Positions 23,954 through 32,900 of a stretch of 64,000 nt of DNA are shown here, one piece after another (the first letter of the stretch is position 1; each line of letters opens with the position of its first letter). A program made the position numbers and the translations under genes. The stretch spans positions 868,001 to 932,000 of the forward strand of contig OZ253937.1 in the NCBI GenBank assembly GCA_965267185.1, given 5' to 3'. A model generated the notes under the pieces. The model ran no database searches and was not told the DNA's origin. It saw only the letters and a list, made by a program, of their open reading frames with translations. The stretch comes from G965267185 sp965267185. GTDB lineage: Bacteria; Pseudomonadota; Alphaproteobacteria; UBA6615.

Positions 23954-24974
23954 TGTTCCCAGTGCGGTAATTTTCGGGTGTGCCGGCGGCGAGCTTACGC
24001 CGGAGGAGGCCGCGTTTTTCGGCGCGGCCGATCCCCTCGGTTTCATCCTCTTTGCACGAAACTGCGAAACGCCACAGCAAGTAACGCGTCTCGTTACGCA
24101 GCTGCGCGATGCTGTCGGGCGCGATGACGCTCCGGTGTTTATCGACCAGGAAGGGGGCTCGGTCCGCCGCTTGCGGCCGCCCCACTGGGACGACGTGCCC
24201 GCGGCGGCGCAAATCGGTGGCGCATACCAAAGCGAGCGAAAACGCGGGCGCGTGGCAGCAGAACTCGCCGGCCGCCTCATCGCGGCGCAGTTGGCGCCCC
24301 TCGGCATTACAGTAACTTGCGCGCCGGTGCTCGATATCGCGTTTCCCGAAACCACGGACGCGATCGGCGACCGCGCCTTCTCGTCGGACCCCGCCGCGGT
24401 TGCCACACTCGCCCGCGCGTTTTGCGAAGGGTTACGCGGCGGTGGTGTCTTGCCGGTGTTGAAGCACATGCCGGGGCACGGCCGCGCCACCGTCGACAGT
24501 CACCACGAAGTGCCAAGGGTTACGGCGACAGCGGATGAACTGCGGACCAGCGATTTCGTTCCGTTCCGGGAGTTGGCCAGTCTGCCGCTCGGCATGACCG
24601 CTCACGTGGTGTTCGACGCCCTTGATCGTGACAACGTGGCCACCATGTCCAAGACGGTGATTGACGATATCATTCGCGGCGAGATCGGTTTTGGTGGGTT
24701 CCTGTTGAGCGACGATATTGAAATGGGCGCGTTGTCGGGCGATATGGCGGCGCGCGGTCAAGCGGCGCTCGCAGCCGGGTGTGATGCCGTGCTGCACTGC
24801 TCGGGAGAGATGACAAGCATGCAGGCGCTCGGCGACGGCGTACCGCCACTATCGGCTTCTGCCTGGGAGCGGTGGCAAGTGGCAGCGTCTCGATTGTCGC
24901 CACCCGCCGACAACCCCGATCCGTCGGAATTGGCGCAACGTCTAACCGCATTGATCGACGGCACCAGCGCCTAG
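23934..24974 (+). CDS. nagZ: Beta-N-acetylhexosaminidase
   Basis: 346 residues from a TTG at 23934 that overlaps the SPOR gene by 20 nt. No ATG or GTG gives a full domain. This is glycoside hydrolase family 3: AVIFGCAGGELTPEEAAFF, VFIDQEGGSVRRLRPPHW, the acid/base loop KHMPGHGRATVDSHHEVPRV (Asp-Ser-His) and the nucleophile in LLSDDIEMGAL. It removes GlcNAc from anhydro-muropeptides during wall recycling in the cytoplasm. Adjacency to a SPOR protein suits a wall-related operon. Confidence 0.95.
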   Translation: MSPPRGDVPSAVIFGCAGGELTPEEAAFFGAADPLGFILFARNCETPQQVTRLVTQLRDAVGRDDAPVFIDQEGGSVRRLRPPHWDDVPAAAQIGGAYQSERKRGRVAAELAGRLIAAQLAPLGITVTCAPVLDIAFPETTDAIGDRAFSSDPAAVATLARAFCEGLRGGGVLPVLKHMPGHGRATVDSHHEVPRVTATADELRTSDFVPFRELASLPLGMTAHVVFDALDRDNVATMSKTVIDDIIRGEIGFGGFLLSDDIEMGALSGDMAARGQAALAAGCDAVLHCSGEMTSMQALGDGVPPLSASAWERWQVAASRLSPPADNPDPSELAQRLTALIDGTSA

Positions 24975-24985
24975 GAGCCCCTAAC

Positions 24986-25657
24986 GTGAATTTCGATCCC
25001 ATAACCGTTGTCGCTTGGGCGGTGCCAATTTTGTTGGCGGTCACCTTGCACGAAGCCGCTCATGGATGGGCGGCGTGGAAGCTCGGCGACGATACCGCCT
25101 ACCGGCTCGGCCGCGTAACGTTCAATCCGCTTTCTCATGTCGATTTGATAGGAACCATCATCATTCCGGGCCTACTCGTGCTGGGCGGCACAGGCTTCAT
25201 ATTCGGCTGGGCGAAGCCGGTTCCGGTTAATTTTGGCCGACTCGGGTCGCCCCGGCGCGACATGATTCTGGTGGCTGCGGCGGGGCCGGGGATCAACCTG
25301 ATTCTCGCGATTACATCAGCAGTGTTGCTGTCTCTACTGTCGGTGCCCGGCATGCATCCAGCTAGCGTGGCATTGCAAGTATCTGTATTTATCAATGTGT
25401 TATTGGCAATATTTAACATGTTACCGCTGCCACCGCTGGACGGTGGACGTGTGATGACCGGTCTGTTGCCGGCATCCTTGGCGCGGCCGTTTGCGCGGCT
25501 CGAACGCTACGGCTTGTTTATTCTCGTCGGTCTGATCTTTATTCTACCTTGGATCAGCGGAGCGCTTGGTTTTCGCGTTAATCCGTTCGAATGGCTCATC
25601 GGCGGCCCGGCGCAATACGTCATCGGTCTGATCTATGGTTTAGTGGGTGTGCTTTGA
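24986..25657 (+). CDS. Site-2 protease family (M50) membrane protein
   Basis: 223-224 residues from a GTG preceded by AGGAG. The HEXXH zinc motif is LHEAAHGW in the first helix, and the third ligand motif is NMLPLPPLDGGRV. Five or so membrane helices fit the small bacterial M50 clade without PDZ or CBS domains. Such proteases cleave substrates within the inner membrane; the substrate is unknown. Gene order nagZ - M50 - scpA - scpB is widely conserved. Its stop overlaps the scpA TTG start. Confidence 0.92.
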   Translation: MNFDPITVVAWAVPILLAVTLHEAAHGWAAWKLGDDTAYRLGRVTFNPLSHVDLIGTIIIPGLLVLGGTGFIFGWAKPVPVNFGRLGSPRRDMILVAAAGPGINLILAITSAVLLSLLSVPGMHPASVALQVSVFINVLLAIFNMLPLPPLDGGRVMTGLLPASLARPFARLERYGLFILVGLIFILPWISGALGFRVNPFEWLIGGPAQYVIGLIYGLVGVL

Positions 25658-26541
25658 TCGCAACGATCGATAATTTCGAACAATCGACCCCCGACTATGC
25701 GCAGGGGGAGGGTGCGGCTACCGGTGCCGAGCTTATCGTCCACCTCGACGGGTTCGAAGGCCCGATCGATTTGCTGCTGTCGCTAGCGCGCGATCAAAAG
25801 GTCGACATCACCAAGATTTCGATCCTCGGTTTGGCCGAACAGTATCTCTCCTTCATCGAGGAAGCCCGGCAGCTGCGCCTCGAAATTGCCGCCGACTACC
25901 TGGTGATGGCGGCCTGGCTGGCCTATCTCAAATCGCGGCTGCTGCTGCCGGCGACCGAAGACGACGAAGAGCCGTCGGGCGCCGAGCTGGCGGCCGCGCT
26001 GAAGTATCAATTACAACGCCTCGAATCCATGCGCACGGCGGCCGAAACCTTGTTCGCCCGTCCGTTGCTCGGCCGCGATGTTTTCGTCCGCGGCGCGCCG
26101 GAAGGCATTCGGGTCACCACACGGCCGGTCTATGAGGCAACGCTGTTCGAATTACTGCAGGCCTACGGCACCACCCAGCGCCGCCGCAAGCCCGCACCGT
26201 TACGCATCGAGCAGATGGAACTGTTTTCGATGGACGATGCGCTCGGCCGGTTGGCCGGCGTGGTGGGCAAGGTGCCCGACTGGTCATCGTTGCTGAGTTT
26301 TCTGCCCGATGGGCTGGAAGATGATTTGCTGCGGCGATCTGCCGTCGCGGCCACATTTGCCGCGAGCCTGGAGCTGGTGCGCAACGGAGACGCCGAGATC
26401 CGCCAGGATCAGCTCTTCGGTCCAATCTTCTTTCGTAGCCGAGGCGGCGATGGCGCGCGCCGTTCCGCTGCCGCTACCGCACCGGATAGTCGGCCCGATA
26501 TCAGAGAGGTAAATCTTGACGATGACTCCCGAGAGCACTGA
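25654..26541 (+). CDS. scpA: Segregation and condensation protein A
   Basis: 295 residues from a TTG (TTGA overlap with the M50 stop). Upstream codons of this frame lie inside the M50 gene. The kleisin signature is clear: VHLDGFEGPIDLLLSLARDQ, VDITKISILGLAEQYLSFIE, and DYLVMAAWLAYLKSRLLLP at the N-terminal SMC-binding helix bundle. The winged-helix C-terminus sits near TFAASLELVRNGDAEIRQDQ. It bridges the SMC heads in chromosome condensation. A tail of about 35 residues extends past the usual end and overlaps scpB. Confidence 0.95.
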   Translation: MIATIDNFEQSTPDYAQGEGAATGAELIVHLDGFEGPIDLLLSLARDQKVDITKISILGLAEQYLSFIEEARQLRLEIAADYLVMAAWLAYLKSRLLLPATEDDEEPSGAELAAALKYQLQRLESMRTAAETLFARPLLGRDVFVRGAPEGIRVTTRPVYEATLFELLQAYGTTQRRRKPAPLRIEQMELFSMDDALGRLAGVVGKVPDWSSLLSFLPDGLEDDLLRRSAVAATFAASLELVRNGDAEIRQDQLFGPIFFRSRGGDGARRSAAATAPDSRPDIREVNLDDDSREH

Positions 26542-27193
26542 CACCGGCGCGGCGGAGCATCTGCGGCTTCTCGAAGCCGTCCTGTTCGCTGCTGTTGAAC
26601 CTCTCGACGAGGCGACCATCGCCGAGCGGTTACCCAATGACGCCGACATTGGCGCGTTGCTTGCCAATCTCACCGAGAGCTATGCCAACCGTGGGGTGAA
26701 CGTGGTCAAGGTGGGCGGTAAGTGGACCTTGCGCACGGCGCCCGATCTGGCCGAGAAGCTGAAGATCGAGCGGGTCGCGGAGCGGCGGTTGTCGCGGGCA
26801 GGGCACGAGACGTTGGCGATCATTGCCTACCATCAGCCTCTGACCCGGGCGGAAATCGAGGCCATTCGCGGCGTTGCGGTCAATCGCGGCACGCTCGATG
26901 TGCTGTTGGAAATCGGCTGGATTAAGCCCGGCCGGCGGCGCAACACGCCAGGCCGGCCGACCACTTGGGTGACGACCGAAGCGTTTCTCTCCCATTTCGG
27001 GCTCGAAAGCTTGCAGGATCTTCCTGGCGTGAAGGAGCTGAAGTCGGCGGGGCTGCTCGATACGCGCCCGGCGGTCGATGTCTATGCGTCACGCGCGCCG
27101 CAGGAAGATTTACCCTTCGACTCGATCGAAGCGGCCGCCGAAGAGGCCGAAGACGGCGTGGAGCCGCTCCAGCCGGAAGACGACGCCGCTTAA
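26516..27193 (+). CDS. scpB: Segregation and condensation protein B
   Basis: 225 residues from the TTG at 26516, 6 nt after AGAGAGG; an ATG two codons later is the alternative. Two winged-helix domains are present: LLEAVLFAAVEPLDEATIAE and HETLAIIAYHQPLTRAEIEA then IRGVAVNRGTLDVLLE. GRPTTWVTTEAFLSHFGLES is the ScpB hallmark. It dimerises on ScpA and regulates the SMC complex. The acidic C-tail is typical of alphaproteobacteria. It overlaps scpA by 26 nt. Confidence 0.95.
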   Translation: MTMTPESTDTGAAEHLRLLEAVLFAAVEPLDEATIAERLPNDADIGALLANLTESYANRGVNVVKVGGKWTLRTAPDLAEKLKIERVAERRLSRAGHETLAIIAYHQPLTRAEIEAIRGVAVNRGTLDVLLEIGWIKPGRRRNTPGRPTTWVTTEAFLSHFGLESLQDLPGVKELKSAGLLDTRPAVDVYASRAPQEDLPFDSIEAAAEEAEDGVEPLQPEDDAA

Positions 27194-27322
27194 AGAGGCT
27201 GGCCCCTGTCTTGAAGTTAGGGTGGTATGTTGCTGCCGGGCGGGCTTTGCCCTAGCTTTCGCCCGACGATAGCCCCGGCTGTTTTAGCTTATGGAGCCGG
27301 GGCGCTGACCCGGCGAGCGATT

Positions 27323-28387
27323 TTGAAGAACCAAAGCCTTAATCTGGAACATGTCAGCCACCGCTTCGGCGACATACTCGCCGTCGACGACGTGACCCTC
27401 TCGGTGGAGCCGGGTGAAATCGTTTGCCTGGTCGGCCCGTCGGGCTGCGGCAAATCGACCTTATTGCGCGTTGCCGCGGGTCTCGAGCCGCTGCAACAAG
27501 GGCGCGTGTCGATCGGGTCGGAAATCATGGCGGATGGAACGGTGGACGTGCCGCCGGAGCAGCGTAACGTGGGGTTGGTATTTCAGGATTATGCGCTGTT
27601 TCCCCATTTGTCGGTGCGCGACAATATTGCGTTCGGTCTCCGTGAGACATCCGCCGCCGACCGGCGCGAACGCACCGATAGGGCATTGGAACGCACCGGG
27701 CTCAGCCGCTGGGCCGATACCTTCCCCCATGAACTGAGTGGCGGACAGCAGCAACGGGTTGCCTTGGCGCGCGCCATTGCCCCGCGGCCTCGGGTGGTTT
27801 TGCTCGACGAGCCATTTTCCGGTCTCGATGCACAACTGCGGCACCGGGTACGCGACGGCGCGGCCACCATTTTGCGCGAGAGCGGCGTTGCAACCCTAAT
27901 GGTTACCCACGATTCCGAAGAGGCGATGTACATCGCCGACCGCATCGCGGTGATGTATGAGGGCGGTTTTCGTCAAATCGGGACGCCGGACGATATCTAT
28001 CTGCAGCCCGCCGACGGGTTCGTGGCCTCTTTCTTTGGTGAGGTAAACCGGTTTCGGGGTGTGGTGTCGAAGGCAGGTGTGGAAACCCCGGTCGGTACCG
28101 TGGGAACGAGCGAATTCGCCGACGGTACCGAAGTTGAAGTTCTGATGCGGCCCGAAGCGCTGGAATTCTCGGCCTCGAAGAATGGGGCGTCAGGCGCGGC
28201 GGCGATCGTCGAAAGCGCCCGATTTTTGGGCCGAACCAGCCTAATCGACGCGAAAGTTGGCGATGGCGAGCCGGTTCCGGTGCGTATTCGGGTCGCCGGG
28301 CGGCAGTTGCCGGCAAAAGGCACACAAGTATTTGTGCGGCAAAACGGAGACCAAGCCTTTATATTTGTGCCGAATGGCCCCAAATAG
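27323..28387 (+). CDS. ABC transporter ATPase, FbpC/PotA-like (orphan)
   Basis: 354 residues from the TTG at 27323. The frame runs back to an ATG at 27227, but the added 32 residues look non-coding. Walker A is VGPSGCGKSTLLR, the Q-loop VFQDYALFPHLS, the signature LSGGQQQRVALARAIAP and Walker B VVLLDEPFSGLDAQL, with the switch His in VTHDSEEAMYIAD. The C-terminal 110 residues are a TOBE-type domain. Iron(III) or sulfate/spermidine importers are the closest groups. No permease or binding protein is adjacent, so the substrate is unknown and the partners lie elsewhere. Confidence 0.88.
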   Translation: MKNQSLNLEHVSHRFGDILAVDDVTLSVEPGEIVCLVGPSGCGKSTLLRVAAGLEPLQQGRVSIGSEIMADGTVDVPPEQRNVGLVFQDYALFPHLSVRDNIAFGLRETSAADRRERTDRALERTGLSRWADTFPHELSGGQQQRVALARAIAPRPRVVLLDEPFSGLDAQLRHRVRDGAATILRESGVATLMVTHDSEEAMYIADRIAVMYEGGFRQIGTPDDIYLQPADGFVASFFGEVNRFRGVVSKAGVETPVGTVGTSEFADGTEVEVLMRPEALEFSASKNGASGAAAIVESARFLGRTSLIDAKVGDGEPVPVRIRVAGRQLPAKGTQVFVRQNGDQAFIFVPNGPK

Positions 28388-28521
28388 CCAAATCTACACG
28401 CTGTTTTAACTATAACGCGGTATAGGCATTGTGGGCGAACGTTGCGACGGAACCGCCTTTCTGCGATAGTCCGCGCAAATGGGGCCTGGCGGCCCTTAAA
28501 GGAAATTGGAGCACCTGAGCA

Positions 28522-28755
28522 ATGGGTACATTTTCAATTTGGCATTGGCTCATCGTCTTGGTCGTTGTGCTTGTCCTCTTTGGCGGCAAAAACAAAATCC
28601 CAACTCTCATGGGCGACGTCGCTAAGGGCATTAAGTCCTTCAAGACGAACATGAAGGATCAGTCAGAAGATTCTGCCGAAGCCGAGAAGATAGAAGCTGA
28701 TACCACGGCCGCCTCGACTGCCGTTCAAGACGAGAAAACGGCGGCCAAAAGTTAA
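28522..28755 (+). CDS. tatA: Sec-independent translocase subunit TatA
   Basis: 77 residues. A short periplasmic start (MGTFSIWHWLIVLVVVLVLF) forms the single helix, followed by the FGGKNKIP hinge (the F-G pair) and an amphipathic helix (MGDVAKGIKSFKTNMKD). The tail is charged. It oligomerises to let folded twin-arginine substrates cross the inner membrane. It heads tatABC, with the 134-bp gap from the ABC ATPase probably holding the promoter. Confidence 0.95.
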   Translation: MGTFSIWHWLIVLVVVLVLFGGKNKIPTLMGDVAKGIKSFKTNMKDQSEDSAEAEKIEADTTAASTAVQDEKTAAKS

Positions 28756-28822
28756 CAATATTCGCACCTATTGCCGGTATGACCGGCGGTGCACTAGCCA
28801 ACTTTAATCGGGCCGAACAACC

Positions 28823-29284
28823 ATGTTAGACATCGGCTGGCCGGAATTGATGCTGGTCATGGTGGTGGCTCTGGTCGTCATCGGACCCAAAGAACTCCCG
28901 GGCACGATCCGCACCGTTGTCGGCGTTGTGCGCAAAATGCGTGGCATGGCCAACGAATTTAAGAGCGGGCTCGCCGATATCGCCGACGAGGTTGGCGCCG
29001 AGGATATCAAGAAAAGTATTGTCGACGACATCACTTACGATCCGAAAGAAGCACTGGAAAGTATCGGCGAGATCGATGGTGGTGAGTTTTCGCTCGATGA
29101 CGATGGTGCTCCCAAAGCGGGGAATTCAATCCTGGATCCGGCGACCCAATCAAAGGCATTTACCGATGATCCGGAAGCTGCGGCGCCAGATACCGGCAAG
29201 CCGGCCAACAGTGACGCTGTCAGCTCGACCGATAAGGACGAACCGACGCCCCGCCCCGCAACACCAGTCACCGGCAATACCTGA
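28823..29284 (+). CDS. tatB: Sec-independent translocase subunit TatB
   Basis: 153 residues. The TatB N-terminus MLDIGWPELMLVMVVALVVI then GPKELP (the Glu and Gly-Pro pair typical of TatB) leads to a long amphipathic helix (VVGVVRKMRGMANEFKSGLA) and a Pro/Thr/Ser-rich tail to the end. It binds the twin-arginine signal peptide with TatC. Its TGA shares a base with the tatC ATG (TGATG overlap), implying coupled translation. Confidence 0.95.
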   Translation: MLDIGWPELMLVMVVALVVIGPKELPGTIRTVVGVVRKMRGMANEFKSGLADIADEVGAEDIKKSIVDDITYDPKEALESIGEIDGGEFSLDDDGAPKAGNSILDPATQSKAFTDDPEAAAPDTGKPANSDAVSSTDKDEPTPRPATPVTGNT

Positions 29285-30093
29285 TGGTCGATGAAGTCCA
29301 CGACGGGACGTCGGAACAAGAAGACATCGATAAAAGCCGAATGCCGCTTGTCGAGCATCTGACGGAACTCCGGCGTCGGTTAATACATTCACTAATAGCG
29401 TTTGTCGTCCTGTTCCTCATTTGCTTTGCTTTTGCTGACACGCTTTTCAACTTCCTTGTCGAACCGCTCGCGCGGGTTTGGGAAGGCCAGGAAGGGCGCC
29501 GGTTGATCTACACCGCCCTGCACGAGAAGTTCTTTACCAACATCAAGGTCGCTTTTTTCGCGGCGGCATTTCTCGGTTTTCCCGTGGTTGCAACGCAGAT
29601 CTGGCGGTTTGTCGCGCCGGGTCTATTCAAGCGCGAGAAGAAAGCGTTTTTGCCGTTTCTGATCGCAACACCGGTATTCTTCTTCCTCGGCGGCGTGTTC
29701 GTTTATTACGGGCTGTTGCCGGTGGCGTGGCAGTTCTTTTCCGGTTTCGAGCAATTGGCCCAGGGCGGCCAGCTGGCCATCACGCTGGAGCCGAAGGTTA
29801 ACGAATACCTATCCTTGGTCATGCGCTTGATCTTCGCGTTCGGGCTGAGCTTCGAACTCCCGGTGGTCCTATTGATTCTGGTGAAAGTGGGAATCACCAC
29901 GCCTGAGGGTCTGCGGAAAAAACGGCGATACGCGATTGTCGTCGCCTTCATTGCGGCAGCGATTCTCACACCCCCCGATCCCCTGAGCCAGCTTGCCATG
30001 GCGTTGCCTGTTATTCTGCTCTACGAGGCTTCAATACTCGTCGGTGTCTATATGATGCGTAGAAGCGAGCAGGACGAAGGCGCCGAGGCCTAA
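29284..30093 (+). CDS. tatC: Sec-independent translocase subunit TatC
   Basis: 269 residues, six membrane helices. The N-terminal MPLVEHLTELRRRLIHSLIA motif is the signal-peptide contact region (conserved Glu and the LRRR loop). Later conserved parts are the EKFFTNIKVAFFAAAFLGFP helix 2 region, VAPGLFKREKKAFLPF and the last helices with AILTPPDPLSQLAMALPVIL. It is the twin-arginine receptor. A short N-terminal extension (VDEVHDGTSEQED) is acidic. serS follows after 86 bp. Confidence 0.97.
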   Translation: MVDEVHDGTSEQEDIDKSRMPLVEHLTELRRRLIHSLIAFVVLFLICFAFADTLFNFLVEPLARVWEGQEGRRLIYTALHEKFFTNIKVAFFAAAFLGFPVVATQIWRFVAPGLFKREKKAFLPFLIATPVFFFLGGVFVYYGLLPVAWQFFSGFEQLAQGGQLAITLEPKVNEYLSLVMRLIFAFGLSFELPVVLLILVKVGITTPEGLRKKRRYAIVVAFIAAAILTPPDPLSQLAMALPVILLYEASILVGVYMMRRSEQDEGAEA

Positions 30094-30179
30094 ATCTACA
30101 ACAACGTTTAGCGGCGGCTGCTGGACGCGATTCACCGCTGATCATATAACGGCGCTGAACCAACGGAACGCGGCAGATA

Positions 30180-31466
30180 ATGTTCGATCTCAAATGGATT
30201 CGTGAAAATCCGGAGGCGCTGGATAACAGCCTCAAACGCCGCCATGCCGACGCGGTTTCGGCCTCGCTGTTGAAGCTGGATAGCGAGCGCCGCGGTGTGC
30301 AAACGCGCCTGCAAGAGCTGCAGAACCGCCGCAATGCGGCGTCGAAGGAGATCGGCGCCGCGATGGGCCAGGGGCGTACCGAAGAGGCCGAAGCGCTCAA
30401 GCAAGAGGTTGGCGAACTCAAAACGGCGGTGCAGGAGGCCGAGCAGGCGGAACGCGAACTCAGTGCCGAGATGCAGGCGCTGTTGGAAGGGTTGCCGAAT
30501 GTCCTCGATGGCGACATCCCCGATGGCACGAGCGAGGACGACAATATTGAGCTGCGGCAGGTCGGGTCGCCGCCGGAGTTTTCCTTCGAGCCACGCGAGC
30601 ATTTCGAGCTTGGCGAAGCGCTTGGGCTAATGGATTTCGAGGCGGCGGGCCGCTTGAGCGGATCCCGCTTTGTCGTGCTGAAAGGGGCCCTGGCCCGTAT
30701 GGAGCGGGCGCTTGCCCAGTTCATGCTCGATATCCAAACCGCCGAGTTCGGCTATACCGAGGTGAGCCCGCCGTTGCTGGTGCGTGACGAGGCCTTATAC
30801 GGCACCGGGCAACTTCCAAAGTTTGCCGATGACCTGTTCCGCACGACCGAAGATCATTGGCTTGTCCCGACCGCCGAGGTGCCGCTGACCAATCTGGTGG
30901 CCGACAGTATTCTCGATGAGGCCGAGTTACCGATCCGGGTGACGGCGCACACCTCGTGTTTTCGCGCCGAAGCCGGCGCCGCCGGCAAAGATACGCGCGG
31001 CATGTTGCGCCAACATCAGTTCTACAAAGTGGAACTCGTCTCCGTCGTCCATCCCGAGCAGTCCGAAGCCGAGCTGGAACGCATGACCGGCTGCGCCGAA
31101 GCGGTATTGCAGCGCCTCGGACTACCCTATCGCGTGGTCGTTCTGTGCAGTGGCGATACCGGATTTGCGGCGGCGCGCACCCACGACATTGAAGTTTGGC
31201 TGCCGGGGCAAAAAACCTACCGCGAGATATCAAGCTGTTCGAACACCCGCGATTTCCAGGCCCGGCGTATGAAAGCGCGGTTCCGACCGGCCGGTGAAAG
31301 CAAGGGAGCGGTCCACGTCCATACGCTGAATGGCTCGGGCGTGGCGATCGGCCGGGCGCTGATCGCGGTTCTCGAGAATTATCAGCGCGAAGACGGTTCG
31401 GTCGGCGTGCCCGAGGCGCTACGCCCCTACATGGGCGGGTTGGAGGTCATCACCGCCGATGCATAA
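30180..31466 (+). CDS. serS: Serine-tRNA ligase
   Basis: 428 residues. The N-terminal long antiparallel coiled coil (about 27-105) binds the tRNA-Ser variable arm. The class II core has motif 2 (TSCFRAEAGAAGKDTRGMLR then QHQFYKVE) and motif 3 (GSGVAIGRALIAVLENYQ). It charges tRNA-Ser. The position after tatC and before surE is conserved in alphaproteobacteria, and surE starts inside its last codons. Confidence 0.98.
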   Translation: MFDLKWIRENPEALDNSLKRRHADAVSASLLKLDSERRGVQTRLQELQNRRNAASKEIGAAMGQGRTEEAEALKQEVGELKTAVQEAEQAERELSAEMQALLEGLPNVLDGDIPDGTSEDDNIELRQVGSPPEFSFEPREHFELGEALGLMDFEAAGRLSGSRFVVLKGALARMERALAQFMLDIQTAEFGYTEVSPPLLVRDEALYGTGQLPKFADDLFRTTEDHWLVPTAEVPLTNLVADSILDEAELPIRVTAHTSCFRAEAGAAGKDTRGMLRQHQFYKVELVSVVHPEQSEAELERMTGCAEAVLQRLGLPYRVVVLCSGDTGFAAARTHDIEVWLPGQKTYREISSCSNTRDFQARRMKARFRPAGESKGAVHVHTLNGSGVAIGRALIAVLENYQREDGSVGVPEALRPYMGGLEVITADA

Positions 31467-32256
31467 GTTTCCCCGCCGCCTCGGTAACCTTCGTATCCTA
31501 ATCTCCAACGACGACGGTATTCGCGCACCGGGCATCAAGGTGCTGCAGCGCATTGCCAAGCAGATTACCGACGATGTGTGGACCTGTGCGCCGATAAGCG
31601 AACAAAGCGGTGCCGGCCATTCTTTATCGCTGCGCAGTCCCATCTGGCGCCGGCGCATCGCGACGCGGCAGTACGCCGTCGAGGGAACGCCCACCGATAG
31701 CGTGTTGATGGGCATTCACCAGCTGTTGAAAGACCACAAACCCGATTTGGTCCTCTCCGGGGTCAACCGGGGCAGCAATATGGGCGAGTTCATTACGTAT
31801 TCGGGCACGTGCGCGGCGGCCATGGAAGCGACGCTTCTGGGCGTTCCGGCGATCGCGTTGAGCCAACAGATCGAACCGAGTGAGCGAGAGGTTCACTGGT
31901 CGACCGCCGAAACCCATGCGCCGGCGTTGATCCGCAAGCTGTTGCGCGCCGGATGGCCGAAACGGACCTTCATCAACGTCAATTTTCCCAAGGTCCGGCC
32001 GAAGGAAGTTACCGGCGTGGAAGTTACCCGGATGGGGCAGCGCACCATGGGAGATTCGCTCGTCGAACAGCGCCATCCCATGGGGGGCCGCTATTATTGG
32101 ATCGGCGCATTGCCGCCCCAGGCGCGTGGCCGCAAGGGCACCGACCTCGCCGCGACGGAGGAGGGGAAAATATCGGTGACACCGGTCGATCTGGACTTCA
32201 CCAACCGGCGCGCGATGAAGCCGTTGGAGCGCGCGTTAGGATCGGGTAACCGATGA
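31459..32256 (+). CDS. surE: 5'/3'-nucleotidase SurE
   Basis: 265 residues, overlapping serS by 8 nt. SurE motifs are ILISNDDGIRAPGI (the metal-binding Asp-Asp), APISEQSGAGHSLSL, the SGVNRGSNMGEFITYSGTCA loop (Asn, Ser) and AMEATLLGVPAIALSQ. It removes phosphate from nucleoside monophosphates with a divalent metal, and is linked to stationary-phase survival. An 11-residue basic extension precedes the usual start. Its end overlaps pcm by 4 nt. Confidence 0.97.
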   Translation: MHKFPRRLGNLRILISNDDGIRAPGIKVLQRIAKQITDDVWTCAPISEQSGAGHSLSLRSPIWRRRIATRQYAVEGTPTDSVLMGIHQLLKDHKPDLVLSGVNRGSNMGEFITYSGTCAAAMEATLLGVPAIALSQQIEPSEREVHWSTAETHAPALIRKLLRAGWPKRTFINVNFPKVRPKEVTGVEVTRMGQRTMGDSLVEQRHPMGGRYYWIGALPPQARGRKGTDLAATEEGKISVTPVDLDFTNRRAMKPLERALGSGNR

Positions 32257-32900
32257 CGACGCCGGCCAATAAGGCCCGCCTCATCCTATCGCTCCGCAGC
32301 GCGGGCGTGACCGACACTGCCGTTCTATCAGCAATCGAGCGGGTCCCGCGGGAGCTGTTCGTGCCCGAAACCTTCCGCGATCAGGCGTATGAGAATACCG
32401 CGTTGCCGATTGGGTATGGTCAAACCCTCAGTCAGCCCCTGGTCGTGGCGGCGATGGTCGAGGCATTAGAGCTCGGCAACCGGATGAAACTACTCGAAGT
32501 GGGCACCGGTTCCGGCTATCACGCTGCCATTTTGGCCCAGCTGTGCCGGCGGGTGTACACGATTGAGCGCCACCGGCCCTTATTGGCTGAGGCTGAGCGC
32601 CGCTTTGCCGAGCTCGGCCTGCACAATATCACCACCAAAGCCGGCGATGGCATGCTCGGCTGGCCCGAACAGGCGCCGTTCGACCGTATCAGCGTAACAG
32701 CCGCCGCCGGCACCCCGCCAGACGCCCTACTTGACCAACTAGCGGTAGGTGGGATTATGGTAATGCCCGTCGGCGGCCGAGATCGCGCCCAAATGTTGCG
32801 ACAATTTCGCCGTACGGAAGACAGTTATGAGACCCATGATTTAATGGAAGTGCGGTTTGTGCCGCTGCTTCCAGGGCTCGTTGTTAACGATGACGCATGA
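32253..32900 (+). CDS. pcm: Protein-L-isoaspartate O-methyltransferase
   Basis: 215 residues, ATGA overlap with surE. It is canonical: FRDQAYENTALPIGYGQTLS then QPLVVAAM, motif I LLEVGTGSGYHAAILAQL, and RISVTAAAGTPPDALLDQL at the substrate side. It methylates L-isoaspartyl residues so that they revert to Asp. The surE-pcm pair is conserved from E. coli onward, usually upstream of nlpD, as here. A divergent paralogue lies at 8551. Confidence 0.97.
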   Translation: MTTPANKARLILSLRSAGVTDTAVLSAIERVPRELFVPETFRDQAYENTALPIGYGQTLSQPLVVAAMVEALELGNRMKLLEVGTGSGYHAAILAQLCRRVYTIERHRPLLAEAERRFAELGLHNITTKAGDGMLGWPEQAPFDRISVTAAAGTPPDALLDQLAVGGIMVMPVGGRDRAQMLRQFRRTEDSYETHDLMEVRFVPLLPGLVVNDDA

